Source: Saliphagus infecundisoli
Lineage (GTDB): Archaea; Halobacteriota; Halobacteria; Halobacteriales; Natrialbaceae
Direction: 5' to 3'
DNA: 64,000 nt
Assembly: GCF_020177375.1 (NCBI RefSeq)
Contig: NZ_JAIWHV010000001.1
Span: 744,001-808,000 of the forward strand
Shown here: in pieces, positions 16,593-25,567 of the stretch
How positions within the stretch are numbered: the stretch's first letter is position 1
Layout of the letters: the number at the start of each line of letters is the position of its first letter
The notes under the pieces: generated by a model
Told to the model about the DNA's origin: nothing
What the model saw: the letters and a program-made list of their open reading frames with translations, nothing else
Database searches by the model: none
Program-made: the position numbers and the translations under genes

Positions 16593-17908
16593 GGATTCTC
16601 CGGGGCGACGTCGGCGATCGAGTGGAGCCGAACGGCCGTAGGGCGTTTCGTGAACTCCCCCAGCGACCGGCCGACGATCCGGGCGACCCCCCGGTCGGCC
16701 GCCAGGTCCGCCAGCTTCTGATCGACGACGCCGTCGACGACGACCGTCTCGGGGACCGTCTCGAGGGACGCGAGACGGTCGTAGGCCTCGCCGGCGTCGG
16801 TCTCCGCGATGACCGTCCCGGCGTCGTCGACGTATCGGACCCGGCCGGTTCCCTCGCGAACGATCTCGGTGGCGTGGTCGTAGACGGTCCTGGCGGGGTC
16901 GCCCCCGGAGTCGTCCTCGTCGCCGTCCGTGTCGGTTCCTTCCTCGCCGGGTGTGGCCGTACCCTTTCCCGATCCCACGTTCGCGCCGTCCGGTTCCGGC
17001 GGTCGCTCCGGTTCTCCGGTGGACTCGGGGGTCGGCGCCGGATCGGGTGCCGGTGCCGGGGTCGCGCTCCCGTCGGTCGCCGCGACCTCCCTGGGGGCGC
17101 TTTCCTCGGCGACGGCGTCGTAGGGGGTCTTGTTGCGAAGCGCGGTGAACACCTCGTGGTGGCCCAGTTCCTCGACCGAGCGCTCCTCGGGCGCGAAGGC
17201 GACGTAATCGACGTCACCGACCTGGGTCAGTTCCTCCAGAATGAGGTCGCCGCCGCGGTCGCCGTCGAGGAAGGCCGTCGTCGTCCGCTCCTCGGACAGC
17301 GCCGCGACGGCCTCGGGGACGTTCGTCCCCTCGACGGCGACCGCGTTCTTGATGCCGTACTTCAGAAGCGTGAGGACGTCCGCCCGCCCCTCGACGACGA
17401 TGATCGCGTCGCCCTCCTCGACCCGCGGGCCCGCGGGCAACCCCTCGTACTCGGTGACGTCGTCGACCCTGACGTGTTGTCGGACCTCCGCTAAGATCTC
17501 CTCGGAGCTCATCACGGTGTCGTCGAACCCCGTCCGGAGGAGTTCGGTCGCCCGGTCTACCACCTGCTTTCGTTTCGCCGCGCGGACGTCCTCGATCTCG
17601 CGGACCGTGAGTTCGGCCCGACAGGGGCCGACCCGGTCTATGGTCTCGAGGGAGGCCGCCAGCGTCGCGGTCTCGACCTTGTCGAGGCTGGTCGCGATCG
17701 TGACTTTCCCCCTCGAACGGCCCTCCGTGCTCTCGATCTCGGCATCGATCCGGCCGACCTTCTGGGAGTGGCGCAGGTCCCGGAGGTCGAGTTCGTCGCC
17801 GAGCAGCCCCTCGGTCTGCCCGAAGATGGCGCCGACGACGTCGCTTCGCTCGACGACCCCGTCGGCCGTGACGTCCGCGTGAATGAGGTATTTCGACGTG
17901 TCTTCCAT
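16589..17908 (-). CDS. dnaG: Archaeal DnaG primase
   Basis: A 439-aa archaeal-type DnaG. The N-terminal region DTSKYLIHADVTADGVVERSDVVGAIFGQTEGLLG is typical. The TOPRIM domain runs from about residue 168 with IIVVEGRADVLTLLKYGIKNAVAVEG (Glu) and FLDGDRGGD (DxD). An acidic Pro/Gly/Thr-rich linker of about 90 residues follows, then a C-terminal domain. In archaea DnaG has primase activity and also associates with the exosome. Full length; ATG at 17908. Confidence 0.95.
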   Translation of the reverse strand: MEDTSKYLIHADVTADGVVERSDVVGAIFGQTEGLLGDELDLRDLRHSQKVGRIDAEIESTEGRSRGKVTIATSLDKVETATLAASLETIDRVGPCRAELTVREIEDVRAAKRKQVVDRATELLRTGFDDTVMSSEEILAEVRQHVRVDDVTEYEGLPAGPRVEEGDAIIVVEGRADVLTLLKYGIKNAVAVEGTNVPEAVAALSEERTTTAFLDGDRGGDLILEELTQVGDVDYVAFAPEERSVEELGHHEVFTALRNKTPYDAVAEESAPREVAATDGSATPAPAPDPAPTPESTGEPERPPEPDGANVGSGKGTATPGEEGTDTDGDEDDSGGDPARTVYDHATEIVREGTGRVRYVDDAGTVIAETDAGEAYDRLASLETVPETVVVDGVVDQKLADLAADRGVARIVGRSLGEFTKRPTAVRLHSIADVAPENP

Positions 17909-18010
17909 GGAACCACCCCTCTCGGGGGACCGGCGCGGGCCCGCGCCGGCGATCTATTGGATACTCGTACGGACGTTACGTGCAAATACCTGTTGACCTC
18001 CCGGTCGGTC

Positions 18011-18991
18011 TCAGTAGGGCCTGCGGTACCACCAGACGGTCACCAGGGTGAGCACGCACAACCCGCCGAGGAAAAAGAGGACACCGGGCGGGACCGCACC
18101 GAGGACGGCGTCGGCCGCCTCCGGCGCCCCGTCGGCGGGCGTCCCGGTGCCGACCGGTTCGGTTTCGGTCGGTGTTGGCGTCTCCGTCGGGGTGGACGTC
18201 TCGGTCGGCGTCGGGGTGTCGGCCCCGCCAGTGCCCGTTTCGTTCGTACCGGTCGCGTTCGCGTCGGCACCGTCGTCCACGCCGCCGGTCTCGTTCGCGC
18301 CGCCGCCGGTGTCAACGCCGCCAGTGTCGTTGCCGCTCGATTCGTTCGCCCCTCCCACGTCCTCTATCCCAGCACCCTCCTCCTCGAGGGCGTCCTCCTC
18401 GTCGGCCGCCTCGGTCTCGCGCGCGTCGTCCCCTTCGTCGCCGTCCCCTTCGGTACCGCCGCCCTCGCCAGCGTCGTCTCCGTCCGTCGAGGCGTCCTCC
18501 GGACCGGCGTCGTCGCCGCCAAAACCCGACGAGTCCAACAACCCCATCGCGGAGGCGAGTCGCTCGAGGCCGTACTGGACGAACAGGCTCGCGCCCGCGA
18601 GCACCGCGAGCCCGCCGAGATACCGCGACAGGGCCTCCCGGAGCCGGTCCGCCCGCGAGCGGTCGGCCGCGACCACGAGCGGGCCGTCGCTGGCCGCGTA
18701 GACGCTCATCTCGTTGCCCCGCGAGGAGTACCAAGTATCGACGACCTCGATCAGCCCCGCCTCCTCCAGGCTCTCTATGTGGTAGCGGACGTTCTGGATC
18801 GAGGTGTCTACCGCCTCGGCGACGTCGCTCGGCGTCGCGGGCTCTGCGGCCAGGTGGCCGTAGATCCGCCGGGCCGTCGTCGAGGACAGCGCCCCGAAGA
18901 CGGCGTCGGCGTCCTCGCCCTCGAGGTCGACGACGCGGGGTCGGTCGTCGGTCTCCGGCGTCTCCGAGCGCAGGGGGAACAGCCGGGCCAT
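18011..18991 (-). CDS. Membrane-anchored ArsR-like winged-helix protein with acidic/Thr-rich linker
   Basis: A 326-aa protein. Residues 20-105 are a winged-helix domain (VFGALSSTTARRIYGHLAAEPATPSDVAEAVDTSIQNVRYHIESLEEAGLIEVV). A hydrophobic segment at 124-142 (YLGGLAVLAGASLFVQYGL) follows. Residues 155-295 are low-complexity D/E/G/N/T, ending in PTPTETSTPTETPTP. A second membrane helix closes the protein (VPPGVLFFLGGLCVLTLVTVWW, then RRPY). The linker between the two helices should face outside, so this could be a one-component regulator reading an external signal; the target is unknown. ATG 18991 is preferred over upstream starts. Confidence 0.8.
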   Translation of the reverse strand: MARLFPLRSETPETDDRPRVVDLEGEDADAVFGALSSTTARRIYGHLAAEPATPSDVAEAVDTSIQNVRYHIESLEEAGLIEVVDTWYSSRGNEMSVYAASDGPLVVAADRSRADRLREALSRYLGGLAVLAGASLFVQYGLERLASAMGLLDSSGFGGDDAGPEDASTDGDDAGEGGGTEGDGDEGDDARETEAADEEDALEEEGAGIEDVGGANESSGNDTGGVDTGGGANETGGVDDGADANATGTNETGTGGADTPTPTETSTPTETPTPTETEPVGTGTPADGAPEAADAVLGAVPPGVLFFLGGLCVLTLVTVWWYRRPY

Positions 18992-19137
18992 CTCAGGTCG
19001 GTCATTCGAAGCGACACGTATAATCCCTTCTGCTACCTGAAATCGCCGTTTCACCTTGGAAAACGGGCGTTTCACCGTCCTCACTGGACGGCTGCCGGGA
19101 TGGAAAGCGTTACCACCCGCCCACGGCAAGCCCGGTC

Positions 19138-19401
19138 ATGAACCACGGTAGCCTCGAACTGGCGGGCTGGATCGCCGTGGCGGTCGTCCTCGTCTCCCTC
19201 GCGATCCCCTGGTTCCTCTGGGGAGTCGAGACGACCGCCGCCGGCCTGCCGGTCTGGCTCTGGTGGCACGTCGGCTGGATGCTCCTCGCCTCGGTGGTCT
19301 TCCGGCTGTTCGCCGACCGTGCCTGGGGAATCGGAATCGAAACCGGCGACGGGACGGACGGCGACTCCGACCACACGGAGCGGGGTGTCGAGTCCCGATG
19401 A
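19138..19401 (+). CDS. DUF3311 family protein, small symporter partner
   Basis: An 87-aa protein with two membrane helices (residues 9-30 and 38-58) and a short acidic tail. The pattern WLWWHVGWMLLASVVFRLF is that of DUF3311, almost always encoded just before a sodium:solute symporter, as here: its stop and the next start overlap as ATGA. It probably stabilises or modulates the carrier. Confidence 0.88.
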   Translation: MNHGSLELAGWIAVAVVLVSLAIPWFLWGVETTAAGLPVWLWWHVGWMLLASVVFRLFADRAWGIGIETGDGTDGDSDHTERGVESR

Positions 19402-20873
19402 GCGTCGCCCTCCAGGTCGGGATCATCGTCGGATACCTGATCCTCGCGCTCCTCGTCGGGGTCTACGCCTACCGGCTGACCGACCGGACCGCCGAGGACT
19501 TCTATCTCGCGAGCCGTACCCTGGGGACCGTCGTCCTCCTCTTTACGACGTTCGCGACGCTGCTGTCGGCGTTCACGTTCTTTGCGGGGCCGAACATCGC
19601 CTACGCGAACGGTCCCGAGTGGATCCTCGTCATGGGGTTGATGGACGGCATCGTCTTCGCGATCCTCTGGTACGTCATCGGCTACAAACAGTGGCTCCTG
19701 GGCCGCCAGTACGGCTACGTCACCGTCGGCGAGATGCTCGGCGACCGGTTTGGCTCTCGGTACCTGCGGGGACTCGTCGCCGGCGTCAGCCTCCTCTGGC
19801 TCTTTCCGTACGTGATGCTCCAGCAGGTCGGTGCCGGCACGGCCCTGGAGGCGCTGACCGAGGGGGCGATACCCTACTCGGTCGGCGCCGGGCTCATCAC
19901 CCTGTTCATGATCGTCTACGTCGTCCTCGCGGGGATGCGCGGGATCGCCTGGACCGACACCCTCCAGGGGGCGTTCATGCTCGTCATGACCTGGGTCGCG
20001 CTCCTCTGGGTGCTCGTCGCCATCGGCGGCCCCTCCGCTGCGACCGCGACCCTCGCCGACTCCGCCGAAACCGCCGGCTTCCTCTCGCTGGGCGGCGACT
20101 TCTACACCCCCCAGTGGATGCTCTCGACGGCGATCACGATCGGCTTCGGCGTCGCGCTCTTTCCCCAGGTCAACCAGCGATTCTTCGCTGCGGGCTCCCG
20201 AAAAGTCCTCAAACGGTCGCTGGCGCTGTGGCCGATCCTCTGTGTCCTGCTTTTCGTCCCCGCGTTCATGCTCGGCTCGTGGGCCGCCGGGCTCGAGCTC
20301 TCCGTGCCTGCGGGCGATAACGTCCTGCCGGTGATCCTCGCCGAATACACCCCGACCTGGCTCGCCGCGCTCGTGATCGCGGGCGCGATGGCCGCGATGA
20401 TGTCCTCGTCGGACTCGATGTTGCTCTCCGGCTCCTCCTATTTCACCCGAGACCTCTACCGGCCGTTTATCGACGGCTCGATCTCCGACCACCGGGAGGA
20501 CCTGATCGCCCGCGTCGGCGTCGTTCTCTTCGCGACCGCCGCCTTCGTCGCGAGCCTCTACAATCCTGCCACTCTCTTCGAGATCGGCGACGCCGCCTTC
20601 AGTGGCTTCGCCCAGCTCGCACTTCCCCTCATGGTCGCACTCTACTGGCGGGGGACGACCCGCGCGGGGATCACTGCCGGGATCGCCGCCAGCCAGACGT
20701 TCTACCTCGCGAGCCTCTTTACTGCGATCTTCCCGGCGACGTACGCCGGGTGGACCCCCGGCGTCGTCGGGATGGCCATCGGGCTCGCACTCACCGTCGG
20801 CGTCTCGCTCGTGACGACGCCCGCGACCGACGAACGCCGAGCGCGATACTTCGAGGGGGTCGGCGGCGACTAG
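19398..20873 (+). CDS. Sodium:solute symporter (SSS family)
   Basis: A 491-aa Na+-coupled carrier with about 13 membrane helices. SSS hallmarks include DFYLASRTLGTVVLLFTTFATLLSAFTFFAGPNIAYANG, IAWTDTLQGAFML, and AAMMSSSDSMLLSGSSYFTRDLYRP, whose serines contribute to the sodium site. The pairing with DUF3311 is typical of pantothenate/organic-acid-like carriers, but the substrate cannot be fixed. Translationally coupled to the DUF3311 gene. Confidence 0.92.
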   Translation: MSVALQVGIIVGYLILALLVGVYAYRLTDRTAEDFYLASRTLGTVVLLFTTFATLLSAFTFFAGPNIAYANGPEWILVMGLMDGIVFAILWYVIGYKQWLLGRQYGYVTVGEMLGDRFGSRYLRGLVAGVSLLWLFPYVMLQQVGAGTALEALTEGAIPYSVGAGLITLFMIVYVVLAGMRGIAWTDTLQGAFMLVMTWVALLWVLVAIGGPSAATATLADSAETAGFLSLGGDFYTPQWMLSTAITIGFGVALFPQVNQRFFAAGSRKVLKRSLALWPILCVLLFVPAFMLGSWAAGLELSVPAGDNVLPVILAEYTPTWLAALVIAGAMAAMMSSSDSMLLSGSSYFTRDLYRPFIDGSISDHREDLIARVGVVLFATAAFVASLYNPATLFEIGDAAFSGFAQLALPLMVALYWRGTTRAGITAGIAASQTFYLASLFTAIFPATYAGWTPGVVGMAIGLALTVGVSLVTTPATDERRARYFEGVGGD

Positions 20874-20876
20874 AGG

Positions 20877-21848
20877 TTAGATCCCGAACACCGGCAGCGG
20901 CTCGTACGGTTCCTCGAGATATTCCCGGTCGCTCTCGGTGAGACCGATCTCCATCGCCTCGACGGCCTGCTCCAGGTGATCGATTGAGGTGACGCCGACG
21001 ATCGGCGCGGTGACCAGTTCACTGCCGTACTGCCAGGCCAGCGCGATCTGGGCCATCGAGACGCCCTTCTCGTCGGCGAGTTCCTCGACGCGCTCGTTGA
21101 TCTCGTGGCCGCCGCCCTCGTGGTAGACGTCGCCCGGATCGTGTTTGTTGTCGGGATCCGAGCGGGTCGTCGCCCGGTGGTCCTCGTGGGGCCGGGTCAG
21201 AAAGCCCTGGGCGAGCGGTCCCCACGGGACGACGCCGACGCCCTCGCGCTCACAGAGGGGCAGCATCTCGCGTTCCTCCTCGCGGTAGGCGAGGTTGTAG
21301 TGGTTCTGCATCGAGACGAACCGCTCTTTGTCCAGCCGGTCGCTCGCGTACAGTGCCTCGGCGAACTCGTGGGCCCACATCGAGGAGGCCCCCAGATACC
21401 GAACCTGGCCCCGGCGGACCGCGTCGTCGAGCGCCCGGAGGGTCTCCTCGATCGGCGTTTCCGGACCGGCGCGGTGGATCTGGTAGAGGTCGATCGTGTC
21501 CATCCCCAACCTCCCGAGGGACTTCTCGAGTTCCGTCTCGATCGTCTTCCGGGAGAGCCCCGCCGAGTTCGGGTGGTCGGTGTCGGAGGGAAACCGGACC
21601 TTGGTTGCGACGACGAACTCCTCGCGGTCGTAGCCCTCGAGGGCAGAACCCAGGATCTCCTCGCTTTCGCCGCCCGAATACATGTTCGCCGTGTCGAAGA
21701 AATTGACCCCGAGGTCGATCGCCCGATCGATGATCTCGTGGCTCTCCTCCTCGTCCAACATCCACGACTCCCTGCTTCCGAAACTCATACAGCCCAGGCA
21801 GAGTTCGCTCACCGAGAGGCCCGTGTTTCTGAGGGTGGTGTACTCCAT
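20877..21848 (-). CDS. Aldo/keto reductase (paralogue of the one at 5575)
   Basis: A 323-aa AKR with the same layout as the first copy. The tetrad is visible in FFDTANMYSGGESE (Asp, Tyr), VVATKVRFPS (Lys) and YQIHRAGPE (His). The C-terminus is PIVGVTSIDHLEQAVEAMEIGL. Long blocks are shared with 5575-6549, for example FAEALYASDRLDKERF and REEEREMLPLCEREGVGV, showing a duplication within the lineage. The residues after the catalytic His differ (AGPE against WDYD), so substrates may differ. Convergent with the symporter. Confidence 0.92.
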   Translation of the reverse strand: MEYTTLRNTGLSVSELCLGCMSFGSRESWMLDEEESHEIIDRAIDLGVNFFDTANMYSGGESEEILGSALEGYDREEFVVATKVRFPSDTDHPNSAGLSRKTIETELEKSLGRLGMDTIDLYQIHRAGPETPIEETLRALDDAVRRGQVRYLGASSMWAHEFAEALYASDRLDKERFVSMQNHYNLAYREEEREMLPLCEREGVGVVPWGPLAQGFLTRPHEDHRATTRSDPDNKHDPGDVYHEGGGHEINERVEELADEKGVSMAQIALAWQYGSELVTAPIVGVTSIDHLEQAVEAMEIGLTESDREYLEEPYEPLPVFGI

Positions 21849-21973
21849 GGCCGACCGGTGAGTCCCGCCGGGGATACGTGTTGTCGTTCCGGCGATGAGA
21901 CTCGTGTCGTCGCCGACCCGTCGCGTGTCTCCCCGGCGGACCTTAAGTGGGTCCGGAAGGAACGTCGTCGGTG

Positions 21974-23275
21974 ATGGCCGATTCCCGCCCGGAGCGTCCG
22001 GACGATTCGAACCCCCCAGATCGCCCGGATCGCCCGTCCGGTGGCGAGCGCCCGGAGGATCCCGAACTGGTGGCCGCCGAGTGCGAGGGGGCGATCGACC
22101 TGCGAGTGGATGTCGGCGTGGTCGTCGCCCACGCTCCCGACACCGACCCCGACGACCTTCGGTCGTTCGCGAGGCGGGCAGCGGGAGACGCCGTCGAGGA
22201 ACTGGCGTCGGCGACGGACGTCACCTGGCGGTTCTACCTCGAGGACTCGACCCGACTGGCAGACCACGACCGGCGCCGGCCCTCGGAGTTCCTCGACCGT
22301 GCGACCCACCGGATGGTCGAGGGCCCCTACGACGCGGTGGTGGTCGTAACGGACGTCCCGCTGATCTCGCGGCGCGAGCGGGTCGTCCCCGGGCTGGCGT
22401 CGCCGCTCTCGCGGGTCGCGGTCGTCTCGACCCGGCCCCTCCGGCGTGCGCGGCGGGGCCGACCGCGCTACGCCCTCGATGGGGCGCCCGTCCGCTGGAA
22501 CGCGGCGACGCTCGTGGTCCACCTCGTCGGACACGTCCTCGGCGCCCGCCACCGCGAGGGCGGCGGCGTCATGGACCGGTTCCGGTTCGACCCGGACCGG
22601 CGAGAGGTTCCTCCCTTCGACGCCGACGTCGAGGCCTCCCTCCACCGGCTCGCCGGCGAGATCCCCGCATCCGAAATCCGCCCGCGGGGACCGCTTTCCC
22701 GCCTCGCCTTCCACGCGGGAAGCGCCGTCCGGAACTCCCGCATGGTCGGTCGAGCCCTCCTCGACAGCCGGGCACCCCTGCTTCCCCTCTCGCTGCCGAA
22801 GCTCTCGACGGCCGCGGTGACGCCGACGCTCGTCATCGTCTTCAGCGCCGAGTCCTGGGACGTCGGCTTCCACATGGGGAACCCGACCGCAGCGCTGTTC
22901 GCCGCCACGAGCGTCCTCGTCGCGGCGCTCTATCTCCTGTTCGCCCAGAACCTCCAGTTCCCCCGGAAGCGCCACCGGATCGTCACCGAACACACCGCCC
23001 TGGTCAACGTCACGGTCTTTCTCGTCCTCGTGCTGGCGATGGCCGGCCTGTTCACGCTCGTCTGGGCGATCATCCTCGTCATCGAACTGGTCGTCTTCCC
23101 GCCGAACCTGATGGGAAACTGGCCGAGCCTGGAGGATCCCTCGGTCGGGCTCGCCGACCTCGTCCGGACCGGCGCGTTCATCAGCACTATCGGCGTCCTC
23201 TCGGGTGCACTCGCGGGCGGACTGGAGAGTCGGACCATCGTCAGCCACCTCACTCTCTTTCTCGATCGCCCCTGA
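21974..23275 (+). CDS. Membrane protein with metzincin-like HxxxHxxGxxH motif lacking the catalytic Glu
   Basis: A 433-aa protein. Residues 30-215 form a soluble alpha/beta domain resembling archaemetzincin-type zinc proteases, ending with HLVGHVLGARH (183-193) and a Met-turn-like GGGVMD (196-201). The motif keeps all three histidines and the Gly but has Leu where the general-base Glu (HExxH) should be. Residues 275-425 hold about five membrane segments. It probably binds zinc but should not be a normal peptidase. The topology would put the domain in the cytoplasm. ATG 21974 is chosen over 21947. No operon partner. Confidence 0.7.
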   Translation: MADSRPERPDDSNPPDRPDRPSGGERPEDPELVAAECEGAIDLRVDVGVVVAHAPDTDPDDLRSFARRAAGDAVEELASATDVTWRFYLEDSTRLADHDRRRPSEFLDRATHRMVEGPYDAVVVVTDVPLISRRERVVPGLASPLSRVAVVSTRPLRRARRGRPRYALDGAPVRWNAATLVVHLVGHVLGARHREGGGVMDRFRFDPDRREVPPFDADVEASLHRLAGEIPASEIRPRGPLSRLAFHAGSAVRNSRMVGRALLDSRAPLLPLSLPKLSTAAVTPTLVIVFSAESWDVGFHMGNPTAALFAATSVLVAALYLLFAQNLQFPRKRHRIVTEHTALVNVTVFLVLVLAMAGLFTLVWAIILVIELVVFPPNLMGNWPSLEDPSVGLADLVRTGAFISTIGVLSGALAGGLESRTIVSHLTLFLDRP

Positions 23276-23473
23276 TCTCGAGTTGGTGCCTGAAAGCTGG
23301 CCTCGGCACTCATAGGGCTCGTCACGACCGGATGCCGAGTCCGGCTCGGAGCGGATGATTCGTCATCGGCCACCCCGATCTACCGTCGTCGGGCCAAAGA
23401 CCCTTGCGACCCGTTCGAGCGGGGACGACCCACATCGGGACGGTTTTAGTGGGTCCGGCGCGAGCCCCCGCGT

Positions 23474-24409
23474 ATGGCGAACACGAAGGCCGACGACGGC
23501 GAGAACGAGTTCGATCACGCGGTCGAGACCGCGGTCGTCACTGGCGCGGCGGGGAGCGTCGGCTCGTGGGTGACCGATCGGCTCGCCGACGACGGCGTGG
23601 AGGTCGTCGGGCTCGACCTGAATCTGCCGGAGGGGACCCGCTCGAACGCCCACTTTCGGAGTGTAGACCTCACCGAGCAGGGACCGACCTGGGAGACGAT
23701 CCACGAGATCGACCCCGACGCGGTAATCCACTGTGCGGCGATCTCGGGCCCGCTCGACGATCCGGGGACGCGGGTCTACGAGAACAACGTCATGAGCACG
23801 TACAACACGCTCGTTGCCGCCGGGCGGGCCGACGCGGAGGTCGTCTGGACCTCCTCGCAGGCGGTGTACGGACCCCTGTTCGCCGCCGAGCCCTGGGTGC
23901 CCGACGACCTGCCGATCGACGAGGGGACGGAGCTCCGACCCGAAGACCCGTACGGAACCTCGAACGCGGCCGGCGAGGAGATCGCGGCGATGGTCGCCCG
24001 CCGCTATGGAGTGTCCGTCACGACGCTGCGTCCGACCTCGATCTACACCCCCGGCGAGTACCGCGCCCGCCCACAGCGCGAGGGCTTTGACCTCTCCTCG
24101 GCCGAACTCAGCGGGAACTTCTGGTCGTACGTCGACGTCCGGGACGTCGCCCGGATGGCCGAGGCCGCGCTCGCGGCCGACCTGCCGGGCCACGAGGTCT
24201 TTTGCTGTACCGCCGACGAGAACCACCTCGGCCACCCGACGGCGGAGCTCATCGAGGCGACGGGTCACGACCTCCCGGCCGACCACGGGCTCTCGGGCGA
24301 CGAGTCGGCCTTCTCGAACGCGAAAGCCGAGGAGCTGCTGGGGTGGGAACCCGCCGTCTCCTGGCGAGGCGTCGAGGAGGAGACATCCTCGCATCCGGAG
24401 TGGCTGTAA
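23474..24409 (+). CDS. NAD-dependent epimerase/dehydratase (extended SDR) with Asn in place of catalytic Lys
   Basis: A 311-aa SDR-family protein. The Rossmann motif is VVTGAAGSVGSWV (21-33), Ser/Thr of the active site in WTSSQAVYG (125-133), and Tyr160 in PYGTSN. The YxxxK motif reads Y-G-T-S-N, with the Lys replaced by Asn164 (codon 23963-23965). The C-terminal part has DVRDVARMAEAAL and a typical AEELLGWEP. Likely acts on a sugar or sugar-nucleotide, if active. The following GT2 gene on the same strand (59 nt) suggests glycan metabolism. Confidence 0.85.
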   Translation: MANTKADDGENEFDHAVETAVVTGAAGSVGSWVTDRLADDGVEVVGLDLNLPEGTRSNAHFRSVDLTEQGPTWETIHEIDPDAVIHCAAISGPLDDPGTRVYENNVMSTYNTLVAAGRADAEVVWTSSQAVYGPLFAAEPWVPDDLPIDEGTELRPEDPYGTSNAAGEEIAAMVARRYGVSVTTLRPTSIYTPGEYRARPQREGFDLSSAELSGNFWSYVDVRDVARMAEAALAADLPGHEVFCCTADENHLGHPTAELIEATGHDLPADHGLSGDESAFSNAKAEELLGWEPAVSWRGVEEETSSHPEWL

Positions 24410-24467
24410 CCCGCCTGCGGGCCGAAAGCACGGACGGTTAAGACCCTCGAGGTCGGAATCGGGAGGG

Positions 24468-25139
24468 ATGGCGCGGACGGACCCACCCGACGTGAGCTTC
24501 GTCGTCCCGGCGATCGACGAGGCCGACTACGTTCGGGAAACTCTCGGAAGCATCCGGGACCTCGATACTGACTACGTCTACGAGACTCTCGTCGTCGACG
24601 GCGGCTCCACGGACGGAACCCCCGAAATCGTCCGCGAGTCCGGCGCCCGACTGGTGGCCCAGGAGGGAACGGGGATCGGTGCGGCCCGCCACCAGGGGGC
24701 CACGGAGACCGACGGCGAGTGGCTCGCGTTCGTCGACGCCGACACCGAACTCCGCGCGAACTACCTGACCGAACTGCTCGGCTTCGCCCACCGGGAGGGG
24801 CTCGCCGGGGCCTCCTCGCGGTGTCGGATCACGGGTCCCTGGCGAGCGAAGCTGATGGAAGCGACCATCAACCACGTCTTTCCCCGGCTCTCGCGGCCGA
24901 TCCTCCCCGGATTCAACCTCCTCGTCCGCCGGGAGGTCTACGAGGCGTCGGGCGGGTTCCCCAACGTCGGCAACGAGGACACGGCCTACAGCCGCCGGCT
25001 CGGCAGCCGGTATCCGACCGGCTACTGTCCCGAAGTCTTAGTCGAGACTTCCGGCCGGCGGATCGCCGACAGCGGCCTCACCGGCGCCGCCGTCCACTAT
25101 CTGGCTCTCGACGCCGCCCGGCTTCGGTCGGGGTACTGA
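24468..25139 (+). CDS. Family 2 glycosyltransferase
   Basis: A 223-aa soluble GT-A fold enzyme: VSFVVPAIDEADYVRETLGSI, DGGSTDGTPEIV, and the metal-binding FVDADTEL. NEDTAYSRRLG near the C-terminus carries the acceptor-site acidic pair. It transfers a sugar from a nucleotide donor; neither is identifiable. ATG 24468 follows a good GGGAGGG ribosome site. It may be co-transcribed with the epimerase upstream. Confidence 0.88.
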   Translation: MARTDPPDVSFVVPAIDEADYVRETLGSIRDLDTDYVYETLVVDGGSTDGTPEIVRESGARLVAQEGTGIGAARHQGATETDGEWLAFVDADTELRANYLTELLGFAHREGLAGASSRCRITGPWRAKLMEATINHVFPRLSRPILPGFNLLVRREVYEASGGFPNVGNEDTAYSRRLGSRYPTGYCPEVLVETSGRRIADSGLTGAAVHYLALDAARLRSGY

Positions 25140-25183
25140 CCGCCGGGCCAAACCGCTTTGGCCGTCCTCACCGTACGTCGCCC

Positions 25184-25567
25184 ATGAGCGTCCCCCCGGA
25201 GGCCGAGCGATTGCTCGAGAGCCGACCGCTGATGGCCCACCTCGCGACCTCGGTGGAGGATCGCCCGCACGTGGCCCCGGTGTGGTACCGATACGAGGAC
25301 GGAACTATTGACCTCTCGATCGGGGGCCGAAAGCTCGAGAACGTCCGGGCGAACCCCCGGGTCGCGCTCTCGGTCCAGCACGACGAGGACGGCGACGCCC
25401 GCTGGATGGTCTCCCTGCGTGGCACTGCGCGGGTCGTCGAAGAGAGGGAGCAAGCGGAGGCCGCGATCGCCCGGATCAACGAGAAGTACGGCGCGAGCGC
25501 CGATTCCTACGGCGACAACGAGTTCGTCCGGGTCGAGATCGGGTCGGCGACCTACAGCACCTATTAG
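25184..25567 (+). CDS. Pyridoxamine 5'-phosphate oxidase family (split beta-barrel) protein
   Basis: A 127-aa flavin- or F420-binding split barrel protein. Characteristic strands are MAHLATSVEDRPHVAPVWYRYEDGTIDLSIGGRKLENVRANPRVALSVQ and MVSLRGTARVVEE. Single-domain members of this size are usually FMN-dependent reductases or haem-related proteins; it is not the classical PdxH. Its stop overlaps the convergent deoxyhypusine synthase stop by 4 nt. Confidence 0.85.
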   Translation: MSVPPEAERLLESRPLMAHLATSVEDRPHVAPVWYRYEDGTIDLSIGGRKLENVRANPRVALSVQHDEDGDARWMVSLRGTARVVEEREQAEAAIARINEKYGASADSYGDNEFVRVEIGSATYSTY

